64,000 nt of DNA from Apoda limacodes (Eukaryota; Arthropoda; Insecta; Lepidoptera; Limacodidae). This document shows positions 10,416 through 20,507 of this stretch, piece by piece; the stretch's first letter is position 1; every line of letters begins with the position of its first letter. Location: positions 3,524,803 to 3,588,802 of the forward strand of contig OX291550.1 in the NCBI GenBank assembly GCA_946406115.1. Reading direction: 5' to 3'. Below the pieces are notes generated by a model, which did not search any database, was not told where the DNA came from, and was given only the letters and a program-made list of their open reading frames with translations. The position numbers and the translations under genes are program-made.

Positions 10416-10945
10416 AATATATATAAAAAAAAGTTACTAAGACTAAGGATGAGGATTCACTGCACAGACAGCATAGAGGACAAAGGGTGCGGTTCTAAGA
10501 CTGCCGAAGCTCGCCACAGATGATACGGTTGCTGGCCCGGCGGGCGGAAGGGCCCCTGATCCCCCTCTGTTGTAGTAGCCGGGTCCACTCCGGTCTCCTT
10601 CTCCGGCACGACTACCACTTCAGATACTTTACACAGGCTGGCGAATCAGCCTCCCAGGGCGGAGATTAAGTGATCCCTGGGTTCGGGATCCCGTTCAACC
10701 TGCGGGCGGCCAGCGGTCAGCCGTTTCATCAGGTCTCCCTGACCGCCGAACCAGCACGCCGCGTCTACGCCGAGTATGACAGCAACAAGCACCGCCGGTC
10801 CTCCGCTGTCCGCGCAGCGAATCCTCAAAGAGCTCTGGCAACCTTACTCACCGCCAGGAACACAACACTACTCAATGTTAGTGTTATTATGGCCGCGGTT
10901 TTCTGTAAGGTGGAGGTACTTCCCCAGTTCGGGCCGCTCATTCGA
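10416..10945 (-). other. GC-rich 5' region of the CR1-like element
   Basis: Markedly GC-rich compared with its surroundings and continuous with the ORF2 start. Several overlapping ORFs under 120 codons have no recognisable motif. An inverted motif pair ('gaggattcactgcacag' near 10451, 'gcgcagcgaatcctc' near 10813) is present. Probably 5' UTR or promoter of the retroelement. Confidence 0.4.
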
Positions 10946-11004
10946 GCAAGTACTCGCTATGCCCTGCTTAGTTGTTCGGGTGGCTTATTCGAGCGAGTAC
11001 TTGC
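10946..11004. repeat. 13-bp inverted repeat at the unit boundary
   Basis: GCAAGTACTCGCT at 10946-10958 and its exact reverse complement AGCGAGTACTTGC at 10992-11004, with a 33-bp loop. The left arm is the first base run of every array unit, so a potential hairpin sits exactly at the duplication breakpoint. It recurs at 15591, 20430 and 25269. Confidence 0.85.
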
Positions 11005-11037
11005 AGTGCCCTACCTCTCTTAAAATGAATCATAATA

Positions 11038-11210
11038 TAAAACTAACTCAAATTTTATTTAACATATAATTAACTTCAAAGTGTATAAGTGAAACAGTTG
11101 TGCATTCAAGGTTTTGATAAAAACAAATTTAGCAATCAGTTGTTTGTGCATAATTAGTATTATTTATTAACAAAATAAATTAATATACGCAACAGTCTAG
11201 TAATATTTAT
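11038..11210 (+). repeat. Copy 2 of the repeat flanking the CR1 element
   Basis: Similar (about 80%) to 7151-7285, with an internal insertion of roughly 35 bp. Because it lies within unit 1, it is repeated in the other array units, starting near 15683, 20522 and 25361. Confidence 0.75.
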
Positions 11211-12290
11211 ATGCCGGTGACAAGACACAGACGTATTAACATTTTTATTTTTGTCCATGCTTCTTAACAAGCTCCGGAAGGCTGTTGGAAATTTGATCTA
11301 TAGAGCCTAGCATAAACATATGATGCCAATAATCTAACACAAGTTGTCGCGACGACGATACTTAAGATCCGGAGTTTTGGCGCGAATCTTAAGAAGGAGT
11401 GGTGGTTTTCATCTTTAATTTTTCTAAATTCAATTAGTGTGTTTCGATGTGTATATTTTAGCAATGTTTTACGAAAGCGTGTTAAGAATTGTGCACCGAA
11501 AGCTCATGAATAGTGAATTATGAAGAAATAAGCAGGACATGACGCGCAATTTCTGAGGGATCCACACCAAAACTCCCGCCCTGTCTTGGGACATGTAAAC
11601 GAGGACGCGCGATATCGCCGCGATAAAACTTGAATATGGCGCTTCGCCAAACGTAGATTTTAGCACAGGACTAATATTTACACATGACTCTGGAGAAATG
11701 ATATGCAATAATGCGAAATCTGGTCTCCAAATCGAAGAAAGAAGAAGAAGATCCAAACGGTCCGTGCGAAGTGAACCATAGTAAAGAACAGCAACACTGG
11801 AAGTACTTTACTAGCAACATCGAGAGCGAGAGCACGGTAGCTGGCTGGCGGAACCGAGAGCATATTTTCTCGGTAGAGGTCTGTGGTAGCAGCAAAGCAG
11901 GGGCTTGTGTGCCCAAAAGCGATAGCGTTCATAGAAACGCTGATACCCGACTGAGTTAAGAATTTATCTTTAATGTATAACTTCGCCAAGTAATGTGCAA
12001 CTTACATACTTGTAGGGCGTTCCTTCTGAGCCGCGTTAAAATTTAATAGTAAAACCTCATTTTAGCACCAACTACCCGTTCCGTCTGAGCGCATAATATG
12101 ATAATTTCAGCGGCGCTATTGTTGTCCAAACGAAAGGCGTTTCGAGTCATTTTTTGACAGTTCCGTGTGAGTTATTTTATTTTGATTTTTTTGTAGATTA
12201 TAACAAAGATTTATAGTTCATGATGCAAAAATAAACTTTTCTTTAAAAAAAAACAACGTTATAAGTATTTTTCTTTAAGGATTCACTTTC
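11211..12290. other. Unassigned part of array unit 1 (repeated in units 2-4)
   Basis: Moderately GC-balanced sequence with overlapping open frames on both strands, such as 103 codons at 11678-11989 minus and 82 codons at 11711-11959 plus. None shows a domain I can name. A 33-bp string 'caaaagcgatagcgttcata...' at about 11917 recurs near 12569 and holds the small palindrome AGCGTT/AACGCT. It may be old transposon sequence. No host gene could be supported. Confidence 0.4.
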
Positions 12291-12293
12291 ACA

Positions 12294-12418
12294 TTTGACA
12301 GCTGTCAAAAAGTTGCGCAAAATATCCATCTCCCGACATGGGTTTTTGGTAGCAAAATTTCATAGCAAAACCGCTCAAAAGAAACGCTAATAGTCAACAT
12401 TAGATTTTGCTACCAAAA
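12294..12418. repeat. Palindrome and 15-bp inverted repeat in each unit
   Basis: TTTGACAGCTGTCAAA (12294-12309) is a perfect 16-bp palindrome. TTTTGGTAGCAAAAT (12344-12358) is the exact reverse complement of ATTTTGCTACCAAAA (12404-12418). Such termini suggest an embedded MITE or its ends. The same structures recur in units 2-4. Confidence 0.6.
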
Positions 12419-12614
12419 GCTAATGAAACGCGAACAGCTAAAAATTCTGCTACTTAGTGGTAAAAATCGCCAAATTGAACGCCCTTTTGGTCCAATACAC
12501 AGTTAACGTTTATATTATCGTTTTCGTTGTAATTTCTTACTTGGCTCAGGGGCTTTAGCCATGTGTGCACAAAAGCGATAGCGTTCACAGAAACGCTGAT
12601 ACCCGTCGTAGTAA

Positions 12615-12722
12615 TTTTTTTTTTCTGCCTGACTATGCAGTTGACTGTTGCAGCCATCACTGCTTCACCGGGCTTTTTTGGACGAGACTCTGAAGGAGCC
12701 TCAGCCCGTATAGCGCCCAACG
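12615..12722 (-). mobile_element. Reverse 3' end of the Jockey-like element (unit 1)
   Basis: On the minus strand this matches the element's C-terminus and 3' UTR at 31530-31610: the peptide [10 protein letters not shown] is encoded, followed by 'atggctgcaacagtcaactgc'. It is an old antisense fragment that predates the amplification. Equivalents lie at about 17456-17563, 22295-22402 and 27134-27241. Confidence 0.8.
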
Positions 12723-14764
12723 CATTTTATTTTAATTATATATATATATATATATATAATTCTACTGTACGTGTGTATGACACTCTACTCCTAAATGGCT
12801 GGATCGATTTGAAAGAATTTTTTGTTTGTGTTTGGGTTGCGCCCTGAATGGTATGGTTTAGTGGTATAAAAAAAAAATTACTCTGCTTATTACTACGCAT
12901 ATATATAGTATACATATTTAATAGCTTTAAACGAGCAATTCTTGTAAATATATTTATAATTTGAATGTCGGAAATGGCTCCAACAATTTTCATGAAATTT
13001 AGTATGCAGAAGGTTTCGGGGGCGATAAATCGAACTAAATAGGATTGATTTTAAGAAAACGTCGTTTTATCCGTGTTTTCAGGCAACGATAAACTGAAAA
13101 ACATGACTCTTCCTGACATCTATTGGCGAGTATAAAAACTATAATTGTTATGGATTTTCTGCTGTACATATTCTACTAATTTGAAGATTAGTCTTCTGTA
13201 ATGGCAATTTTATTTGACATGAATATGATGACAATGTGATATATAAAGAAATGTGGGTCTCCTCACAGAACGTTATAAGACTTCCTGCTCGTGTTTTTCC
13301 AAAACATAACACAAACATTGTTAAAGGAAACAATGTTTTTGCTTTCAACTCTAGACAGAAAACATCTAAACATGAGCTCAACAGACTAGATTTCCAAAAC
13401 TTATCAAATACTTATTCGGTCTTTTGTGCTATTTTAAATATTTGGCCGCAAGAAATTGTTTGACATTATAAAATTATAGTTAGAAAGTCATTAAATCAAA
13501 ATATCTCATCTACAGGAGACCATTTTAAGTACTAAAGTGAAAGCTAGTCGTTCATTTCCCTGATTATTGGAAGTCAGATTTAAATAGTAATATGGCAACA
13601 CTAATGGCAATGGCTTTTCGTTTTGGGATGCAGAATCATTATTTTCAATTCTTTTGTCACCTGTCATTCGTTCGTTTACCAATGAATGATTGATACCAAT
13701 GTATCAAAAATATAAAAATTTTAGTATCATCTGTGAAAAACTGTCATGCGTTCGTTTACGAAATTTTTGTCACTTTTGCCACTAAAAATTTCATTGTTAT
13801 CATTGTTAATATTCAACCGTTGGTTTTGCAGGTTTTGCAACCATAAATTTTGTTAATAACGTTTCAAAGCTACATGAACGATATGTTTCGGTGGCAAAAC
13901 TGGCGTTATTAAAAGTGTAAAAAGTATCAGTCGTGGGAACTCTTAATTCCAAAACGAACGCGCTCCTTAACGACAGAGATGCAAGACTTCCATGACGTCA
14001 TTCAAAGTCATTTTTTCTGTCTTCAATCCTAATTTTGCAGTACAAACTCCAGTGTTGTATATAAGATTCTTGTATCAAAGTTTACAGTAAATAAGGTCTA
14101 ACTGTGTTGCTACCGAACCTACTAAATCTACTATTTCAATAACTGAAAATGCATCTTTTTTGTTTGAAGACATTTTGACAGTAAATGTATTTAAAACATC
14201 AAACCAAAGCAGGAGACAACACGTGAATTAAACAAAACATGTTTTGTGTGGATGTTTTTGGGTAATGCTTCGGGAAAACAGGGCTTATAGTAAAAAGATA
14301 CAAATTCTACTAATTTAGAAAATAGTCTGATAAGAAGTAGCATGCTTCATAAGTATCTTCATAATATTAACATGTATTTTATTTTAGTCGCTTTAAATCA
14401 ACACTAGAGACATCCTTTATCAAAAGTTGGAACTTCTATTACTATAATCCTACCAAATCAAATTGGGCATAACATTTATTGTCCTAGTACCATATTTTTA
14501 CTCTTCTGAATTTTGAAAGATAATCTCAATTTAGTTGCGGTTACGAACGAATAAAGATTGCCATGCAATGCCATTTCAATCGACATTTTCGACCACAGGG
14601 TACACTATCGAATAAAAATATTTACGATTGTGCGTAGACCACAGCAAAATTATTAGAAATACGGTAGGTAGCGTATAAATCCTAGGTCTGTGAGAACTGC
14701 ACCACAGAGTACTTTAAACGTAGTGATTATATTCTCTTTGGTACTTTATATATAACTGCAATGC
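12723..14764. other. AT-rich 2-kb segment of unit 1, no gene seen
   Basis: Starts with an (AT)n tract (about 12735-12760) and continues as AT-rich DNA with repeated 'cattcgttcgtttac' and 'catgcgttcgtttac' motifs around 13665 and 13745. No splice-bounded coding frame or known family was seen. Repeated in units 2-4. Confidence 0.4.
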
Positions 14765-14769
14765 ACTCC

Positions 14770-15668
14770 ACTCCAATTTTCCTCCCACTAGAACCGTGAC
14801 GGACTGGGATAAATTTGGGCAATTGCTCTAAAATCCCAGCTCGCCACATCTAGACCGCGTTCCCAACGTAATCTCTTCCGCGACCGATCTTAACGTAGCT
14901 ATCGACTCACTCACTAGCCACCTGACCGCCACCGTTGGCGAGTGCTCACGACAGGTGCCGGTTGGTGATTATCACCACCTAATCCTGCCTCAGCACATCA
15001 GGTCGCTAATGACTGAGCGTAACGCGGCCCGCCGCGCTCGCGATCGCGCTCCCACTATCGATAATAAAGCTCGCTTCAACGACTTACACCGCCGTGTAAG
15101 AACCGCTGTAGCTGAGCTCCGCGCCCAACGTTTCGGTGATCTTATGGAGAACATTTCTCCCTCTCACCAAGCTTATTGGCACTTAGCCAGAGCTCTAAAA
15201 TCCGAAACCGCGAACTCTCTCCCTCCGTTATCTCGTCCCAACAACGTTCCCGCGTTCAACGACGACGAAAAAGCGGATTGCCTAGCGTCTAGCCTCCAAG
15301 CCCAATGTGCCTTAAGCACACAGCCCTTCGATCCCGACCACGTGCGCGAGGTAGACGGCGAAGTGGAGCGCAGAACTTCTCTGCCTCCACAAGACCCCCT
15401 GCCCCCTGTCACTGTCGACGAAGTCGTACAGGTCATCAAAGACCTACGCCCCCGTAAGTCCCCCGGTGCGGACGGTATCTCTAACGATATCCTAAAGCGC
15501 CTCACTCTGCCCCTTGTCTGCCTCCTAGTAGCGATCTTTAACGCTGCTATGGAACATTGCATCTTTCCATCTCAATGGAAAATCTCAATGGCAAGTACTC
15601 GCTATGCCCTGCTTAGTTGTTCGGGTGGCTTATTCGAGCGAGTACTTGCAGTGCCCTACCTCTCTTAA
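14770..15668 (+). pseudogene. 5'-truncated Jockey-like RT, cut at the unit 1/2 junction
   Basis: Coding homology starts near 14785 (TVTDWDKFGQLL, then an in-frame stop) and continues through the linker into the start of the RT ([16 protein letters not shown]). The frame open from 14955 runs to QWK at about 15580. It then reads through the junction for 28 residues of the next unit's non-element DNA (ISMASTRYALLSCSGG...) and stops at 15668. All catalytic RT motifs are missing, so the product would be inert. Confidence 0.85.
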
Positions 15669-18600
15669 AATGAATCATAATATAAAACTAACTCAAATTT
15701 TATTTAACATATAATTAACTTCAAAGTGTATAAGTGAAACAGTTGTGCATTCAAGGTTTTGATAAAAACAAATTTAGCAATCAGTTGTTTGTGCATAATT
15801 AGTATTATTTATTAACAAAATAAATTAATATACGCAACAGTCTAGTAATATTTATATGCCGGTGACAAGACACAGACGTATTAACATTTTTATTTTTGTC
15901 CATGCTTCTTAACAAGCTCCGGAAGGCTGTTGGAAATTTGATCTATAGAGCCTAGCATAAACATATGATGCCAATAATCTAACACAAGTTGTCGCGACGA
16001 CGATACTTAAGATCCGGAGTTTTGGCGCGAATCTTAAGAAGGAGTGGTGGTTTTCATCTTTAATTTTTCTAAATTCAATTAGTGTGTTTCGATGTGTATA
16101 TTTTAGCAATGTTTTACGAAAGCGTGTTAAGAATTGTGCACCGAAAGCTCATGAATAGTGAATTATGAAGAAATAAGCAGGACATGACGCGCAATTTCTG
16201 AGGGATCCACACCAAAACTCCCGCCCTGTCTTGGGACATGTAAACGAGGACGCGCGATATCGCCGCGATAAAACTTGAATATGGCGCTTCGCCAAACGTA
16301 GATTTTAGCACAGGACTAATATTTACACATGACTCTGGAGAAATGATATGCAATAATGCGAAATCTGGTCTCCAAATCGAAGAAAGAAGAAGAAGATCCA
16401 AACGGTCCGTGCGAAGTGAACCATAGTAAAGAACAGCAACACTGGAAGTACTTTACTAGCAACATCGAGAGCGAGAGCACGGTAGCTGGCTGGCGGAACC
16501 GAGAGCATATTTTCTCGGTAGAGGTCTGTGGTAGCAGCAAAGCAGGGGCTTGTGTGCCCAAAAGCGATAGCGTTCATAGAAACGCTGATACCCGACTGAG
16601 TTAAGAATTTATCTTTAATGTATAACTTCGCCAAGTAATGTGCAACTTACATACTTGTAGGGCGTTCCTTCTGAGCCGCGTTAAAATTTAATAGTAAAAC
16701 CTCATTTTAGCACCAACTACCCGTTCCGTCTGAGCGCATAATATGATAATTTCAGCGGCGCTATTGTTGTCCAAACGAAAGGCGTTTCGAGTCATTTTTT
16801 GACAGTTCCGTGTGAGTTATTTTATTTTGATTTTTTTGTAGATTATAACAAAGATTTATAGTTCATGATGCAAAAATAAACTTTTCTTTTAAAAAAAAAA
16901 CAACGTTATAAGTATTTTTCTTTAAGGATTCACTTTCACATTTGACAGCTGTCAAAAAGTTGCGCAAAATATCCATCTCCCGACATGGGTTTTTGGTAGC
17001 AAAATTTCATAGCAAAACCGCTCAAAAGAAACGCTAATAGTCAACATTAGATTTTGCTACCAAAAGCTAATGAAACGCGAACAGCTAAAAATTCTGCTAC
17101 TTAGTGGTAAAAAACTGGTTGCCTGTAAAGTCGGTATACGGGCGAAAGTTTTACGTGACAATGATTTTATGTCTGTCTCTCTCGCTCTTAGGCGGGCGCG
17201 TGCCTCTCACTCGCTCTCATTGTGAGCGCATAACGTGAGCGGAGCGTAACGCAGTTTCTTGAAGTGTCACCCGGCAAACCAATTTATAAGACGTTGTCAC
17301 GTCAAAATCGCCAAATTGAACGCCCTTTTGGTCCAATACACAGTTAACGTTTATATTATCGTTTTCGTTGTAATTTCTTACTTGGCTCAGGGGCTTTAGC
17401 CATGTGTGCACAAAAGCGATAGCGTTCATAGAAACGCTGATACCCGTCGTAGTAATTTTTTTTTTCTGCCTGACTATGCAGTTGACTGTTGCAGCCATCA
17501 CTGCTTCACCGGGCTTTTTTGGACGAGACTCTGAAGGAGCCTCAGCCCGTATAGCGCCCAACGCATTTTATTTTAATTATATATATATATATATATAATT
17601 CTACTGTACGTGTGTATGACACTCTACTCCTAAATGGCTGGATCGATTTGAAAGAATTTTTTGTTTGTGTTTGGGTTGCGCCCTGAATGGTATGGTTTAG
17701 TGGTATAAAAAAAAAATTACTCTGCTTATTACTACGCATATATATAGTATACATATTTAATAGCTTTAAACGAGCAATTCTTGTAAATATATTTATAATT
17801 TGAATGTCGGAAATGGCTCCAACAATTTTCATGAAATTTAGTATGCAGAAGGTTTCGGGGGCGATAAATCGAACTAAATAGGATTGATTTTAAGAAAACG
17901 TCGTTTTATCCGTGTTTTCAGGCAACGATAAACTGAAAAACATGACTCTTCCTGACATCTATTGGCGAGTATAAAAACTATAATTGTTATGGATTTTCTG
18001 CTGTACATATTCTACTAATTTGAAGATTAGTCTTCTGTAATGGCAATTTTATTTGACATGAATATGATGACAATGTGATATATAAAGAAATGTGGGTCTC
18101 CTCACAGAACGTTATAAGACTTCCTGCTCGTGTTTTTCCAAAACATAACACAAACATTGTTAAAGGAAACAATGTTTTTGCTTTCAACTCTAGACAGAAA
18201 ACATCTAAACATGAGCTCAACAGACTAGATTTCCAAAACTTATCAAATACTTATTCGGTCTTTTGTGCTATTTTAAATATTTGGCCGCAAGAAATTGTTT
18301 GACATTATAAAATTATAGTTAGAAAGTCATTAAATCAAAATATCTCATCTACAGGAGACCATTTTAAGTACTAAAGTGAAAGCTAGTCGTTCATTTCCCT
18401 GATTATTGGAAGTCAGATTTAAATAGTAATATGGCAACACTAATGGCAATGGCTTTTCGTTTTGGGATGCAGAATCATTATTTTCAATTCTTTTGTCACC
18501 TGTCATTCGTTCGTTTACCAATGAATGATTGATACCAATGTATCAAAAATATAAAAATTTTAGTATCATCTGTGAAAAACTGTCATGCGTTCGTTTACGA

Positions 18601-20429
18601 AATTTTTGTCACTTTTGCCACTAAAAATTTCATTGTTATCATTGTTAATATTCAACCGTTGGTTTTGCAGGTTTTGCAACCATAAATTTTGTTAATAACG
18701 TTTCAAAGCTACATGAACGATATGTTTCGGTGGCAAAACTGGCGTTATTAAAAGTGTAAAAAGTATCAGTCGTGGGAACTCTTAATTCCAAAACGAACGC
18801 GCTCCTTAACGACAGAGATGCAAGACTTCCATGACGTCATTCAAAGTCAATTTTTCTGTCTTCAATCCTAATTTTGCAGTACAAACTCCAGTGTTGTATA
18901 TAAGATTCTTGTATCAAAGTTTACAGTAAATAAGGTCTAACTGTGTTGCTACCGAACCTACTAAATCTACTATTTCAATAACTGAAAATGCATCTTTTTT
19001 GTTTGAAGACATTTTGACAGTAAATGTATTTAAAACATCAAACCAAAGCAGGAGACAACACGTGAATTAAACAAAACATGTTTTGTGTGGATGTTTTTGG
19101 GTAATGCTTCGGGAAAACAGGGCTTATAGTAAAAAGATACAAATTCTACTAATTTAGAAAATAGTCTGATAAGAAGTAGCATGCTTCATAAGTATCTTCA
19201 TAATATTAACATGTATTTTATTTTAGTCGCTTTAAATCAACACTAGAGACATCCTTTATCAAAAGTTGGAACTTCTATTACTATAATCCTACCAAATCAA
19301 ATTGGGCATAACATTTATTGTCCTAGTACCATATTTTTACTCTTCTGAATTTTGAAAGATAATCTCAATTTAGTTGCGGTTACGAACGAATAAAGATTGC
19401 CATGCAATGCCATTTCAATCGACATTTTCGACCACAGGGTACACTATCGAATAAAAATATTTACGATTGTGCGTAGACCACAGCAAAATTATTAGAAATA
19501 CGGTAGGTAGCGTATAAATCCTAGGTCTGTGAGAACTGCACCACAGAGTACTTTAAACGTAGTGATTATATTCTCTTTGGTACTTTATATATAACTGCAA
19601 TGCACTCCACTCCAATTTTCCTCCCACTAGAACCGTGACGGACTGGGATAAATTTGGGCAATTGCTCTAAAATCCCAGCTCGCCACATCTAGACCGCGTT
19701 CCCAACGTAATCTCTTCCGCGACCGATCTTAACGTAGCTATCGACTCACTCACTAGCCACCTGACCGCCACTGTTGGCGAGTGCTCACGACAGGTGCCGG
19801 TTGGTGATTATCACCACCTAATCCTGCCTCAGCACATCAGGTCGCTAATGACTGAGCGTAACGCGGCCCGCCGCGCTCGCGATCGCGCTCCCACTATCGA
19901 TAATAAAGCTCGCTTCAACGACTTACACCGCCGTGTAAGAACCGCTGTAGCTGAGCTCCGCGCCCAACGTTTCGGTGATCTTATGGAGAACATTTCTCCC
20001 TCTCACCAAGCTTATTGGCACTTAGCCAGAGCTCTAAAATCCGAAACCGCGAACTCTCTCCCTCCGTTATCTCGTCCCAACAACGTTCCCGCGTTCAACG
20101 ACGACGAAAAAGCGGATTGCCTAGCGTCTAGCCTCCAAGCCCAATGTGCCTTAAGCACACAGCCCTTCGATCCCGACCACGTGCGCGAGGTAGACGGCGA
20201 AGTGGAGCGCAGAACTTCTCTGCCTCCACAAGACCCCCTGCCCCCTGTCACTGTCGACGAAGTCGTACAGGTCATCAAAGACCTACGCCCCCGTAAGTCC
20301 CCCGGTGCGGACGGTATCTCTAACGATATCCTAAAGCGCCTCACTCTGCCCCTTGTCTGCCTCCTAGTAGCGATCTTTAACGCTGCTATGGAACATTGCA
20401 TCTTTCCATCTCAATGGAAAATCTCAATG
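15591..20429 (+). repeat. Array unit 2 (4839 bp)
   Basis: Carries the ~194-bp insertion (17109-17303). Shares 'gtcaatttttctg' near 18847 with unit 3 (units 1 and 4 have 'gtcattttttctg') and has a private T at about 19772 (ccactgttgg). Otherwise indistinguishable from unit 3 by eye. Confidence 0.9.
17109..17303. mobile_element. ~194-bp MITE-like insertion in unit 2
   Basis: Present in units 2-4 (also 21948-22142 and 26787-26981) and absent from unit 1. It is bracketed by A runs. Internal inverted repeats ACGTGACAA (near 17153) and TTGTCACGT (near 17294), together with near-terminal TGGTTGCC and GGCAAACCA, suggest a small non-autonomous DNA transposon. It contains 'tctctctcgctctt' and a GC-rich core. 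Confidence 0.6.
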
Positions 20430-20507
20430 GCAAGTACTCGCTATGCCCTGCTTAGTTGTTCGGGTGGCTTATTCGAGCGAGTACTTGCAGTGCCCTACCT
20501 CTCTTAA
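19609..20507 (+). pseudogene. 5'-truncated Jockey-like RT, cut at the unit 2/3 junction
   Basis: Same structure as at 14770-15668: the 237-codon open frame (19794-20507) has its final 28 codons contributed by the next unit. No catalytic RT motif is present. Confidence 0.85.

Larger units (their letters stand above)
7376..10945 (-). mobile_element. Long CR1/Jockey-superfamily non-LTR retrotransposon
   Basis: The 3' end is a 24-nt poly(A) on the minus strand (T run 7376-7399), preceded by a short 3' UTR containing the GTTTGCCACCTTAGTGGTAT-type end shared by all family fragments here. The body is the intact ORF at 7449-10415. GC-rich sequence continues to about 10945, plausibly the 5' UTR or a 5' remnant, and no gag-like ORF1 is visible. 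The exact 5' limit and target-site duplication could not be fixed, because the upstream boundary coincides with the start of the tandem array. At least nine truncated relatives lie in this window. Confidence 0.85.
10946..15590 (+). repeat. Array unit 1 (4645 bp)
   Basis: The first unit, contiguous on its left with the CR1-like 5' region. It lacks the ~194-bp insertion found in the other three: 'gtggtaaaaatcgcc' is uninterrupted near 12466-12480. It carries a private C at about 12588 (cgttcacag versus cgttcatag). It ends in the filler 'atctcaatgg' joined to unit 2. Confidence 0.9.

Noticed and set aside
7151..11210. Reading the flanking repeats as LTRs of a retrovirus-like element
   Set aside because: The enclosed ORF is a non-LTR endonuclease-RT with a poly(A) tail. 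The repeats lack TG...CA ends, and no primer-binding site was seen.
11264..11989. Minus-strand ORFs of 66-103 codons repeated in all units
   Set aside because: They overlap one another in different frames and show no domain. Their repetition comes from the array, not from selection.
15173..15562. 129-codon minus ORF opposite the truncated RT (also in units 2-4)
   Set aside because: It is a shadow of the GC-rich RT coding frame on the other strand.
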